37,380 bases of DNA from contig JAFGLZ010000034.1 in the NCBI GenBank assembly GCA_016927755.1, positions 1 to 37,380 of the forward strand, read 5' to 3'. This DNA comes from Phycisphaerae bacterium. GTDB lineage: Bacteria > Planctomycetota > Phycisphaerae > UBA1845 > JAFGLZ01. The notes beneath the pieces are model-generated. The model ran no database searches. It saw only the letters and a program-made list of their open reading frames with translations, and had not been told where the DNA came from. Shown here piece by piece: positions 1 through 7,950 of this stretch (the first letter of the stretch is position 1; each line of letters starts with the position of its first letter). Both the position numbers and the translations under genes were made by a program.

Positions 1-323
1 AGCTTCGACGCAAGCAGTTCCTTGTAGGCGTCCAGTCCCTCGTAGCAGCGCGATGCATCAACGTTGAGCGCCTCGCGCCCGCCCTTGAGCCGGTCGGCGA
101 AGGCGTCGTGCAGCGCCACGACCTTGATGTTCGCATGTTCTTGGCATAGCTTGCCGAACCAGACGCCCCGTCCCCCGGTGCCGATGATCCCGAGCTCGAT
201 CTTCGAGTTGGCCTCGGTGCCGGCGACCGACTCGGCCTTGACGATGGTGAAACTCGCCGTCGCGGCGGCCGCTGATTTCAAGAACGTCCGTCTTGCCATG
301 CCCTGGCGCGTCTCCTCGCTCAT
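1..323 (-). CDS. Gfo/Idh/MocA family oxidoreductase, N-terminal part (cut by window edge)
   Basis: Only the first 107 codons lie in the window; the gene runs off the left edge. Residues 10-23 read ARRTFLKSAAAATA, a twin-arginine (Tat) leader, so the protein is probably exported folded with its cofactor. Residues 45-53 (GIIGTGGRG) are the Rossmann dinucleotide-binding loop of the Gfo/Idh/MocA family, which oxidises or reduces sugars, inositols and similar polyols with NAD(P). The ATG at 323 is preceded by AAGGGGAC as a plausible ribosome site; a second in-frame ATG (codon 9, position 299) is possible but also leaves the RR motif intact. Exported members of this family are abundant in Planctomycetota (family knowledge). 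The substrate cannot be told from this fragment. Confidence 0.88.
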   Translation of the reverse strand, partial: MSEETRQGMARRTFLKSAAAATASFTIVKAESVAGTEANSKIELGIIGTGGRGVWFGKLCQEHANIKVVALHDAFADRLKGGREALNVDASRCYEGLDAYKELLASK

Positions 324-472
324 TCGCTGTCCCCTTAACAGAAAGCCGGGTTGATGGTTCACCTGGTAATGATGCGCTGTATACACGCCCGAAGCGCCGG
401 TCGCAAGACGCTTGCCGCAACGCGGCCGCGTCTGCGCGAAACGTCCCACTCCCCCGGCCTCTCCGCACGCCG

Positions 473-1240
473 TCACTTACCGCCGAAGGTGATCGCCGTC
501 AGAAGCATGTCCCCGTAGCGCTTCCACAGGGCCTCGGCGTCCGGCGCACGCCTGAATCCCGGCAGTTCGACCGTCACGATCGCGACGCCCCGCGTCCCGC
601 CCACGTACGACCCCAGCGATCCGGGCTGCCCGCCCAGCCTCCGCACCGGCAGACCCGACGCCGCCGACATGGCCTCGGCCAGGCCGCGACCGGGCCCGTC
701 GTAGTCGATGCAGGCCAGCGGCTGGTGAATGCTGACGATCCGGTCCGGGGCGTATCCCACGATGAGATCGAAGACCGCCCGGCTCTCCGGCTCCGATAGC
801 GGCGAGGGCCCGTTCTGCGGCCGGTTGGCCCAGTTCTGGGCCGGGAAGTTCCTGTTGAGGTCCACGCGCCGCATGTTGCACCGCGTGCCGCATGCCATGC
901 CGTCGGGATTGGCGACCGCCAGGAGGATGATTCGGCGGCCCTCCAACAACTCGGGATGTCGGCGCAGATGCTCCGCCAGCCGATGGACTAGCGGCGTACC
1001 GGCCGGTTCCGTCCCGTGGATGGTGGCCATGATGAGCACGACGTCGTCGCCCGTGCCGAAGATCTCGCACGTGATCAGGCGGCCCTCGACCGACCGTCCC
1101 ACCATTACCTGCTGGTGAGACGGCTCCGGCGCGACAGTCTCTCGGAACTCGAGCCCCTCCTTCGGCGCGGTTCTGCACCCGGCCAGTGGGGCCAGACAGA
1201 CCACCACGAGGGCCGTTCGGCCAAGGCGCGACCGCCTCAT
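473..1240 (-). CDS. M14-family zinc carboxypeptidase lipoprotein
   Basis: A 255-residue protein from the chosen ATG at 1240. Residues 1-22 form a lipoprotein signal ending in the lipobox LAGC (Cys22), so the enzyme is expected to be membrane-anchored outside the cytoplasm. M14 metallocarboxypeptidase residues are visible in order: HGTE (zinc ligands His75 and Glu78), NRNF (substrate-binding Asn129/Arg130), IHQP (zinc ligand His172) and VELPG (catalytic Glu225). Members cleave C-terminal residues or trim murein peptides, as MpaA does; the short length fits that compact branch. An in-frame ATG at 1285 would add 15 residues ahead of the signal peptide and is less likely. The gene stands alone between the oxidoreductase and the divergent GH4 gene. 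The peptide substrate is not predictable. Confidence 0.85.
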   Translation of the reverse strand: MRRSRLGRTALVVVCLAPLAGCRTAPKEGLEFRETVAPEPSHQQVMVGRSVEGRLITCEIFGTGDDVVLIMATIHGTEPAGTPLVHRLAEHLRRHPELLEGRRIILLAVANPDGMACGTRCNMRRVDLNRNFPAQNWANRPQNGPSPLSEPESRAVFDLIVGYAPDRIVSIHQPLACIDYDGPGRGLAEAMSAASGLPVRRLGGQPGSLGSYVGGTRGVAIVTVELPGFRRAPDAEALWKRYGDMLLTAITFGGK

Positions 1241-1424
1241 GGCAGTCTCACAGACGACGCCCAACTCACCCATGTCTTCTGCCATCCGTTGCCGTCCTCA
1301 TCCACGCAGCGCAGTTCCAGGAAATCATACCAGGGCCGAGACCGAGCGTCCTGCCGGTTCCCGCGCGATCGGCAGTCGGTTATGCTCTTCGCCTGCAGCG
1401 CCGAATCAGGCGAGGGAGCATCTC

Positions 1425-2741
1425 ATGGTAAAGCACAAGAAGAAGGTCAAGGTCGTGGTGATCGGGGCGGGCAGCGCCAGCTTTGGGCGCGGCGTGTTGG
1501 CGGACTTGTTCGGCCAGCCGGCGATGTCGAAGCTCGATCTCCGCGTCGTACTCGTGGACATCGATCGGGTCGCGCTTGACCGCATGGCGCGGCTCGCCGA
1601 GCTGATCAGGGAGCACTACGGCTCGAAGGCCGTCATCGAGTCGACGACGCAGCGGACCAAGGCCCTCAAGGGCGCGGACTACGTCATCATCTCCGTCTCC
1701 GTCAAGCGAATGGAGCTCTGGGAGCAGGACTTCCGCGTGCCGCTGGCCTATGGGTTCAAGCACCCCTTGGGCGAGAACGGCGGGCCCGGCGCGATGTTCC
1801 ACACGCTCCGAAGCCTGGAGCTGGTCCTGCCGATCTGCCGCGATGTCGTCCGAATCTGCCCTCGCGCCCACGTGCTCAACTTCACGAATCCCGAGAGCCG
1901 CGTGCTCCTGGGCATCACGTTGCTGACGAAGGCCCGCGCCGTCGGCCTGTGCCACGGCCAGATGTCGGCGCGAAACCGCATCGCCGAGATCCTCGAGCGA
2001 CCGCTGTCGAGCGTCGACGCCGTCGCCGGCGGCATCAACCACTTCTTCTGGTTTACGCGGATCGCCGACGCCAAGACGGGCAAGGACCTCTACCCCTTGC
2101 TCCGGAAACGGATCGCTCGAAAGCCCTCGCTCGTCCCGCCGCTCGTGCGGAAGATGGTCGACATCTTCGGCTGCTTCACGTATCCCAGCGACGACCACAT
2201 CGGCGAGTACCTGGCCTTCGCGCACGAGTTCACCGGCCTGAAGTGGCACTACGGCCGGGAGTGCCACCGCGCCGGACACAAGACCGTCCCCTGGGACTGG
2301 ACCGACGAGCTGACGGCCTACATCGAGGGCCGAAAGCGCCCGGACGACGCCCTCGTGACCACGACCGAGGAGCTGGCCGTCCCGATCATCGCCGCGATCT
2401 CGCTGAACAAGCGGACGTGGCTCCCGGCCGTCAACGTGGTCAACGCGGGCGGACTGGTCGAGAACCTGCAGCGCCACGCCATCGTGGAAGTCCCCGCTGT
2501 CGCCGACGGCCGAGGTATTCGTCCGCAGGGGATCGGCTCGATTCCGGAAGCTCTGGCGGCGTTCTGCCGGACGCAGGCGTCGATCCAGAAGCTCATCATC
2601 GAAGCCTACCGCGCCCGAAGCCGAAACCTGCTCCTCCAGGCCCTCCTGCTGGAGCCGGTCGTGGACCGCGTCGATAGCGCCGAGCGACTGCTTGACGACA
2701 TGCTGAACTTGCAGAAAGAGTATCTACCGAAGTTTGCCTGA
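1425..2741 (+). CDS. GH4-family NAD-dependent glycosidase (alpha-galactosidase/alpha-glucosidase type)
   Basis: A 438-residue cytoplasmic enzyme. Residues 8-20 (VKVVVIGAGSASF) are the Rossmann NAD-binding loop; residues 115-129 (LGENGGPGAMFHTLR) and NFTNPES (152-158) are typical of glycoside hydrolase family 4. The metal-binding Cys and His expected in the family are Cys176 in GLCHGQ and His206 in GINHFFWF. GH4 enzymes cleave glycosides by an oxidation-elimination route using NAD and a divalent metal. The CHG(Q/S) context resembles the alpha-galactosidase/alpha-glucosidase branch more than the 6-phospho branch, but this is inference. The ATG at 1425 was chosen because GGCGAGGGAG lies just upstream; the open frame extends to 1239 without a better start. 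No sugar transporter is adjacent. Confidence 0.9.
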   Translation: MVKHKKKVKVVVIGAGSASFGRGVLADLFGQPAMSKLDLRVVLVDIDRVALDRMARLAELIREHYGSKAVIESTTQRTKALKGADYVIISVSVKRMELWEQDFRVPLAYGFKHPLGENGGPGAMFHTLRSLELVLPICRDVVRICPRAHVLNFTNPESRVLLGITLLTKARAVGLCHGQMSARNRIAEILERPLSSVDAVAGGINHFFWFTRIADAKTGKDLYPLLRKRIARKPSLVPPLVRKMVDIFGCFTYPSDDHIGEYLAFAHEFTGLKWHYGRECHRAGHKTVPWDWTDELTAYIEGRKRPDDALVTTTEELAVPIIAAISLNKRTWLPAVNVVNAGGLVENLQRHAIVEVPAVADGRGIRPQGIGSIPEALAAFCRTQASIQKLIIEAYRARSRNLLLQALLLEPVVDRVDSAERLLDDMLNLQKEYLPKFA

Positions 2742-2771
2742 TGGGTCGCGCTTGATCTGCCGCGGTTGTAG

Positions 2772-2790
2772 CACGGGCGTCTCGCCCGTG
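2772..2790. repeat. Hairpin repeat, 8-bp stem with TCT loop
   Basis: CACGGGCG - TCT - CGCCCGTG is a perfect 8-bp inverted repeat preceded by GTAG. It is close to the hairpin at 16282-16300 and shares the three-base TC(T/C) loop with those at 16258-16274 and 11778-11860. It lies about 30 bp past the GH4 stop codon. It lacks a T-run, so it is not a classical terminator; it may be a REP-like dispersed repeat. Confidence 0.7.
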
Positions 2791-2945
2791 ATGCGTGACG
2801 GCCTCAAGTAGGGTCCGCCGTGCGGACCACGGGCGGGTGGCCTATCGCTTCAGCGGTGGGGGAAACGAATTCGTTCAGGATCCACGTTCCTCTCCGCCCG
2901 AGCGATGGCCGTACGCGTCACGTACCCGAGAGGAGAAAGCGACGT

Positions 2946-3674
2946 ATGTCCGCACACAATATGGAGGAGATGACCCCCGCCGAACTGACCGCCGTGATCC
3001 GTCGCAGGCCCGTCTTCATCCTGACCACGGGTATCCTCGAATGGCACGGCGATCACCTGCCGCTCGGCCTCGACGCCCTCAAGATGCGGGGTATCGCCGA
3101 GCGCCTGGCCGAGCGGACCGAGGCGATTCTGTTGCCACAGAATTGGTTCGGCGTCGTCGGCTACGACGAAATGACCGGCACGATCACCTTCAGCAAGGAC
3201 CTGGTCAAGCGCATCGCCTCCGAGTTTTTCGAGAACCTCGAGAAGATGGGCGCGAGGCTCATCGTCTTCCTGACCGGCCATTATGGCCCGTATCAGGTCG
3301 AGACGATTACCGAGGCGGCACAGGAGTACATGGCCAGGAGTTCAATACGCATCATCGCTCAGCCCGAGTACGAGGGCGTCGACTGGAGCCAGTGCGAGGC
3401 CTCGCCCGACCACGCGGACAAGTACGAGACGTCGCTGGCGATGGCGCTGTTCCCGCACCTCGTTCGGATGGAGCACTTCCGACAGGAAATCGAGATTCCC
3501 TACGAGTACGCCTACCGCGACAATCCCTGGGGGTTCAGATCGCCCCAGGGCACGTGGCGCTACTCATGTGATCTCCGCGAGGAAGCATCCGCCGAGTTGG
3601 GCGAGCAGATCATCGGGCTGATCGTCGACCATCTGTCCATGCGAATTGACGATGAGCTGGCACGGTGTCGTTGA
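2946..3674 (+). CDS. Creatininase-family amidohydrolase
   Basis: A 242-residue protein. The family signature appears at residues 29-43: G..LEWHGDHLPLGLD, which supplies metal ligands Glu32, His34 and Asp43. GHYGP (111-115) takes the place of the usual NGHGGN, keeping His112, and DHADKYETS (155-163) holds Glu161. Creatininase-family proteins are binuclear metal hydrolases of cyclic or linear amides, including creatinine amidohydrolase, MftE and FAPy deformylase. The departure from NGHGGN suggests a non-creatinine substrate. The start at 2946 was chosen for GAGAGGAG 10 bases upstream; the frame is open further 5' but without a comparable site. It converges on the enolase-family gene, with an inverted repeat in the gap. 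Confidence 0.85.
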   Translation: MSAHNMEEMTPAELTAVIRRRPVFILTTGILEWHGDHLPLGLDALKMRGIAERLAERTEAILLPQNWFGVVGYDEMTGTITFSKDLVKRIASEFFENLEKMGARLIVFLTGHYGPYQVETITEAAQEYMARSSIRIIAQPEYEGVDWSQCEASPDHADKYETSLAMALFPHLVRMEHFRQEIEIPYEYAYRDNPWGFRSPQGTWRYSCDLREEASAELGEQIIGLIVDHLSMRIDDELARCR

Positions 3675-3684
3675 CGCGGAATCC

Positions 3685-3746
3685 CGAGTTGCCCGCCGCC
3701 AAGTGAGGACCGCTACTGATAGCACGCCGCCGGCTCGGGCAACTCG
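3685..3746. terminator. Inverted repeat between convergent genes (possible bidirectional terminator)
   Basis: CGAGTTGCCCG at 3685-3695 is the perfect reverse complement of 3736-3746, separated by 40 bases. The left arm lies just after the creatininase stop; the right arm is inside the last codons of the convergent enolase-family gene. No T-run follows. Placement between converging genes suggests transcription termination or mRNA 3' protection, but the long loop makes this uncertain. Confidence 0.4.
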
Positions 3747-5116
3747 CGCCTGATTTCGTCCAACCGATACCCGAATCCCGGCCCCTGGATCGTCGACAGA
3801 TCCACCTTGCCCCCGCGCCGCTTGTAGACGCCCGGATGAACCTTCTCCTCCGGCACGCTCGCTTCCGGATAGAACTGCATGCTGTTGGTCTCGACGCCCA
3901 TGATCGTCCCGGCATGAGCAGCCAACAGGCAGTGGGGGATCTGGGCCAGCATCGGGTTCGTCAGGTCCTGCACCATCAGCGTCATGCCGTGGGCCTTGGC
4001 CCAGCAGAGGCTGAGCAGGGCGCCGGTCTGCGTCTTGCACGTCTTGAGCGCCACGCCCGTCCAGCCTAGCGTCCGCCCGAGTCTGATGAGGTGCCAGTCG
4101 TGGGCGCTTTCGTCCATGAAAAGCGGCTTTCGGGCCGAGACGCTGTGAACGTCGATCTGGTGCTCCTCCAACTCATACGGGAACGGCTGCTCGACGTAGA
4201 GGATCATGCCGTAGACCCGCGGGTGCTCGGCCACGAGCCGGTCGAGGATCTCGTTGACGTAGGCCGGGTCGGTTACCGTGCAGTTGAAATCGGTCGTCAG
4301 CCACAAGGCGCCGCCGTCAATGGCGATTCGTCCTACCGTGACCAGCCGGTCGTAGTCCCAGGCCGCGTCGTTGCCGCGAAGTTTGACTTTTAGGCACGTC
4401 AGTCCGTCTCGCTTGATCCAGTCCGGCAGCAGCACGGGATAGCCATCGTCCGGCTCGGTGCCGTCGCGCTCGGAGGCGTCCAACAGGTCCTTACCGCCCA
4501 CCAGGTGCCAGGCGGACATCTGGTTTGGTCGTGGCATCACGAGGAAGTCGGCCGGGTACATGCCCGTGAACGAGGTCCTAGCCCCGTCGGCCGGCGTCAG
4601 GTAGCTCGACAGATCCTTGTTCATGAAGTCGCGGTTGTATGTCTCGTAGACGGGGATCTTGTTGACCACGCCGTACGCGTCGTGCAGGGCGATATCGAAC
4701 GCCGAGCAGCATACCAGCGCCGCCAGCCAGGGCATCGGCTCGGCGCCCCCTCGCGAGCGGTTGAACTCGTCGAGCAGCTTGGGCAGGGCCTCCTCGATGA
4801 AGGCGTGGCCGATCTCCATCGGATGCCCGACGACGTCGAACCCCGCCCACGCCTCGGCCAGCTTCATGCTGAAGTCCTTGAGGGCCTGATGCCGCTCCTC
4901 GTAGCTGATCTGGCTGGGCCAGACCCACTGGACGCTCAACGGCGTCTCGCCCCAGCCCTCGTCCACGCGTCCCGCCGCGCCGGCAACGTGCATGCCCACG
5001 CGGGCGCAAGTCACGTATGTCAGCGTCTCCGGCCCGAACTTCAGCGGCACGCGCGTCTCGACGGGCAGGAACGTCAGCGACGTGGCCTTGGGTGAGATAT
5101 TCGTACGCTTGCTCAT
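3713..5116 (-). CDS. Enolase-superfamily (mandelate racemase/muconate cycloisomerase) enzyme
   Basis: A 467-residue protein. The C-terminal barrel shows the acid-base and metal residues of the mandelate racemase/muconate lactonizing group: KVKL (Lys243/Lys245), Asp276 in TTDFN, Glu309 in YVEQP, Asp335 in FMDES and Lys358 in ALKTCK. These enzymes abstract the proton alpha to a carboxylate, with Mg, in epimerisation, dehydration or lactonisation. It is longer than typical members (about 370-400 residues); the extra residues are mainly in the N-terminal capping part and around residues 160-230. The start has AGGAGC upstream. Proximity to fucosidase and GH4 genes fits a sugar-acid dehydratase or epimerase, but no substrate signature was recognised. 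Confidence 0.85.
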   Translation of the reverse strand: MSKRTNISPKATSLTFLPVETRVPLKFGPETLTYVTCARVGMHVAGAAGRVDEGWGETPLSVQWVWPSQISYEERHQALKDFSMKLAEAWAGFDVVGHPMEIGHAFIEEALPKLLDEFNRSRGGAEPMPWLAALVCCSAFDIALHDAYGVVNKIPVYETYNRDFMNKDLSSYLTPADGARTSFTGMYPADFLVMPRPNQMSAWHLVGGKDLLDASERDGTEPDDGYPVLLPDWIKRDGLTCLKVKLRGNDAAWDYDRLVTVGRIAIDGGALWLTTDFNCTVTDPAYVNEILDRLVAEHPRVYGMILYVEQPFPYELEEHQIDVHSVSARKPLFMDESAHDWHLIRLGRTLGWTGVALKTCKTQTGALLSLCWAKAHGMTLMVQDLTNPMLAQIPHCLLAAHAGTIMGVETNSMQFYPEASVPEEKVHPGVYKRRGGKVDLSTIQGPGFGYRLDEIRRELPEPAACYQ

Positions 5117-5254
5117 TGGGTGCTCCTGATCGCCGCGCTTGGTCCGACGTGACGCTTATGGTAATGAAGACGGCTCGAGGTGGCCACCCGTCGAAGCCGA
5201 GCGGCCTTGGATCGTGTCAAGTCATCCGCCTGCTCAACTTGGGGAGTCGTGGAT

Positions 5255-6880
5255 ATGCATCGCACAACGAGATCCGTCGTCATCGTGTCGTCTCTGTTGG
5301 TCGCCGTCGCATCCGTGCCGTCCCACGCCGCCAACAAGGAGGACCGCGTCGAGTGGTTCCGCGATCTGGGCTTCGGCCTGTTCATCCACTGGAGCCTCGA
5401 CAGCCAAATCGGCTCTGTCATCAGCCACTCACTCGTCGGCGCCTCGGAGGATTACGTCAAACGCTTCATCGAGGAACTGCCCAAGACGTTCAACCCGAAA
5501 CGCTACGACCCCGACAACTGGGCCGTCCTGGCCAAGCTCGCCGGCGCCAAGTACGTCGTCTTCACGACGAAGCATCACTCGGGCTTCTGCATGTACGACA
5601 CGGCCACGACCGACTTCGACATCATGAACACGCCGTATGGCAAGGACGTCACCGCCTCGCTGGTCAAGTCGCTGCGCAAGCACGGCCTGGCGGTCGGATT
5701 CTACTTCTCGCCCGATGACTTCTACTTTCTCCACAAGCAGGGCACTACGATCAGGCGACGGGGGCCGGACGTCGCCCCCAAGGACAATCCAGACCTGATG
5801 AAGTATGACCTCGCCCAACTCCGCGAGCTGCTCACCAACTACGGCCCCATCGACGTTATGTTCATCGACGGGCCCGCCGAGAGGCTCCGGGATCTATGCT
5901 GGGAGCTCCAGCCGAACATCGTCGTGACCCGCGGGGCGATGGAGACGCCCGAGCAATTCGTTCCCGGCGTGCCACTGAAGGGCGCCTGGGAGACGTGCAT
6001 GACGATGGGCACGCAGTGGCAGTTCAAGCCGACGAATGAGACGTACAAGTCGGGCACGGAGCTCATCAACACCCTCGTCGAAACCCGGGCCAAAGGAGGC
6101 AACCTGCTGCTCAACGTCGGACCGGAGCCGGACGGCGAACTGCCTTTCGAGCAGGACCGATGGCTCCGCGAGCTGGCCCTGTGGATGTTCGTTAACGGCG
6201 AGGCGATACACGGGGTCCGCCCCTGGGCGGTAACGAACGAAGGCAACGTCTGGTTCACGAAGAAGACCGACGAGGAGATCGTCTACGCCGTCGTGACCCG
6301 GACGGACTGGAAGTGGGGCAAGGCCAGGACCATCGACCTCCGATCGGTCAAGATTGCCGAGGGCTCGGCGGTGAGCGTCCTCGGTCAGACGGGCGAGGTG
6401 CTCGAATACGACCCCAAGGCAAAACCCCTTACGACGTGGCGGCAGGACGATCAGGGCCTGCACGTCACGGCGACGCGGGCCCAGCGGCTCTACAACGATC
6501 GAAAGTGGCCCAACCCCGTCGTCCTGAAGATTACGCGCGCCAAGCCCGGGCTCGTCCCGCCCAAGGTCGTAACGGGTGGGGCGAAGTGGGATCACAAGGC
6601 ACGGGCGGCGACGTTCTCTCTGATCGTCAAGGACCTTGGCGGGGCGGCGTCCCTGGAAGTGGGCGTGCAGTACCGGCTCTTGCCCGATCACACGCAACCC
6701 ACCGCCAAGGCCGATCCGTGGAAGGACGGCGGATGGCGGCGATGCACCGCAACCGGCCCCTGCGAAACCAAAGTGAAGGACTTGCTGCCGGACAAGCAGT
6801 ATGAGTACCGGGGTGCGGCGCGGCATCCGTTGATCGCGGTTCACGGAGAGTCCAAACGCCTCTCCACGCCAGGGCGGTAG
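5255..6880 (+). CDS. Secreted GH29 alpha-L-fucosidase
   Basis: A 541-residue protein with a Sec signal peptide (residues 1-25, cut likely after VPSHA). The GH29 barrel spans about residues 30-345: FGLFIHWS (40-47), TTKHHSGF (104-111), YGPIDVMFIDG (196-206) with the expected nucleophile Asp205, and GGNLLLNVGPEPDG (281-294). A C-terminal beta-rich region of about 190 residues follows, probably a fucosidase C-terminal plus accessory domain. GH29 enzymes release alpha-linked fucose with retention. Oddities: KHHSGF has Ser where Asp or Glu is usual, and the segment between the FYFSPDD strand and the nucleophile is short. The start at 5255 follows GGGGAGTCG and gives a clean signal peptide; an upstream in-frame start at 5180 would bury it. 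A hairpin overlaps the stop codon. Confidence 0.9.
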   Translation: MHRTTRSVVIVSSLLVAVASVPSHAANKEDRVEWFRDLGFGLFIHWSLDSQIGSVISHSLVGASEDYVKRFIEELPKTFNPKRYDPDNWAVLAKLAGAKYVVFTTKHHSGFCMYDTATTDFDIMNTPYGKDVTASLVKSLRKHGLAVGFYFSPDDFYFLHKQGTTIRRRGPDVAPKDNPDLMKYDLAQLRELLTNYGPIDVMFIDGPAERLRDLCWELQPNIVVTRGAMETPEQFVPGVPLKGAWETCMTMGTQWQFKPTNETYKSGTELINTLVETRAKGGNLLLNVGPEPDGELPFEQDRWLRELALWMFVNGEAIHGVRPWAVTNEGNVWFTKKTDEEIVYAVVTRTDWKWGKARTIDLRSVKIAEGSAVSVLGQTGEVLEYDPKAKPLTTWRQDDQGLHVTATRAQRLYNDRKWPNPVVLKITRAKPGLVPPKVVTGGAKWDHKARAATFSLIVKDLGGAASLEVGVQYRLLPDHTQPTAKADPWKDGGWRRCTATGPCETKVKDLLPDKQYEYRGAARHPLIAVHGESKRLSTPGR

Positions 6881-6888
6881 CGCCCTGG
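6869..6888. repeat. Hairpin spanning the fucosidase stop codon
   Basis: CCAGGGCG - GTAG - CGCCCTGG is a perfect 8-bp inverted repeat with a 4-base loop, and the loop contains the TAG stop of the GH29 gene. There is no T-run, so it is not a standard terminator. The GTAGCGC core recalls the flanks of other hairpins in this window (for example the TAGCGC at 11777). Confidence 0.6.
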
Positions 6889-7031
6889 TCGGTCCAAGAG
6901 TCTCATCTTGGGTCATGGGTCCGCGGAGGAGGACGACTCCGGCTGAGGGAGGCACGCGTCAGCCGGATGCATCGTTCCAGATCGGCGCTGCGTTCCGCGG
7001 ACCCCTGCCTCGTCCCATTTCAGAGGCCGCG

Positions 7032-7886
7032 TCAGGATTCCGTGCGGGCCTCTTCGAGTAGCGACAGCAGGTTCTTGCCCTCGATTCGCTCGCGATCGGC
7101 CTTCTTCAGGAACGGCATCTTGGCGAACAGGCCGATCGTCTGCGGAAACGTCAGGTGATCCAGACTCGGACTGAAGTCCGAGCCCCACACGAGCCGCTTG
7201 ACGCCGAAGTCCTTGACGAGCGCCTCGACGTACGGCCAGGCGTTCTCGTGCGGATAGTCCCAGTGCGGGTCGGTCGTCGCGTAGAACCCGCTGAGCTTGA
7301 CGCGCGGGCCGGCGTACTTGGCCAGCCCGAGCACGTCGGCGAGGGCCTTTCGGGCAGCGGCGTCCGTCAACGGCTTGCTGGTCGCGCCGGGTAGCCCGAG
7401 GTGCGACATGACGATCCGCAGCTTGCCGTGCTTGTCGAGGATCGGCAGCCACCCGCCCCAGTCCTTGCCGCGCGAGTTGACGCTGACTAGCCAGTGGTGC
7501 TCGACGAGCCACCGCCAGGTCTCGTCGGGAACCTTCTTGAGGGCGGCGACCTTCTCGTCGCCGAAGATGTAGAAGCTCAACCCGACGAAGCCTTGCTGGC
7601 GCCGCTCCTCGAGGCTCGCCACGGTGATGGCGTCGGATGGCTCGACATAGGCGGTCGGATGAACCCACTTGTGATCGCCGACGACCCTGGCAAGGAAGGC
7701 GTTGTTTCCGGCCGCGTACGGCGCGCCGGCCCAGCCGACGACCAGGGCCGCGGTAACGCCGTGATCCTTCATCAGCGACTGATAGCAGGCGACCTCGTCG
7801 ATGTTCACCCCGGGACGAGCGGTAAACGATCCGCTACGAAAGCTTGTCTCGAACAGGTGGATGTGAGCGTCGGCACGATCTGGCAT
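7032..7886 (-). CDS. Amidohydrolase-2 family metal-dependent hydrolase (TIM barrel)
   Basis: A 284-residue cytoplasmic protein. It begins with the HxH metal motif (DAHIHLF, His8 and His10), carries MSHLGLPG (His162) in the middle and LVWGSDFSP (catalytic Asp237) near the end, the pattern of the amidohydrolase-2 branch (COG2159). That branch includes 2-pyrone-4,6-dicarboxylate lactonase, L-fuconolactonase and ACMSD-type decarboxylases. With a fucosidase next door, a sugar-lactone hydrolase such as L-fucono-1,5-lactonase is an attractive but unproven role. AGGGAGGAAG lies just before the ATG. The M20 gene lies 64 bp upstream on the same strand, so the two may be co-transcribed. Confidence 0.85.
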   Translation of the reverse strand: MPDRADAHIHLFETSFRSGSFTARPGVNIDEVACYQSLMKDHGVTAALVVGWAGAPYAAGNNAFLARVVGDHKWVHPTAYVEPSDAITVASLEERRQQGFVGLSFYIFGDEKVAALKKVPDETWRWLVEHHWLVSVNSRGKDWGGWLPILDKHGKLRIVMSHLGLPGATSKPLTDAAARKALADVLGLAKYAGPRVKLSGFYATTDPHWDYPHENAWPYVEALVKDFGVKRLVWGSDFSPSLDHLTFPQTIGLFAKMPFLKKADRERIEGKNLLSLLEEARTES

Positions 7887-7950
7887 CGGTGTCTTCCTCC
7901 CTGACGAAGGGGTTTGACTACCTCAGGGTAGTGTGGGGCATCTGACCCAT

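Noticed and set aside
1380..2477. 365-residue minus-strand frame
   Set aside because: It is antisense to the GH4 gene and rich in Val, Asp and Arg without domain features.
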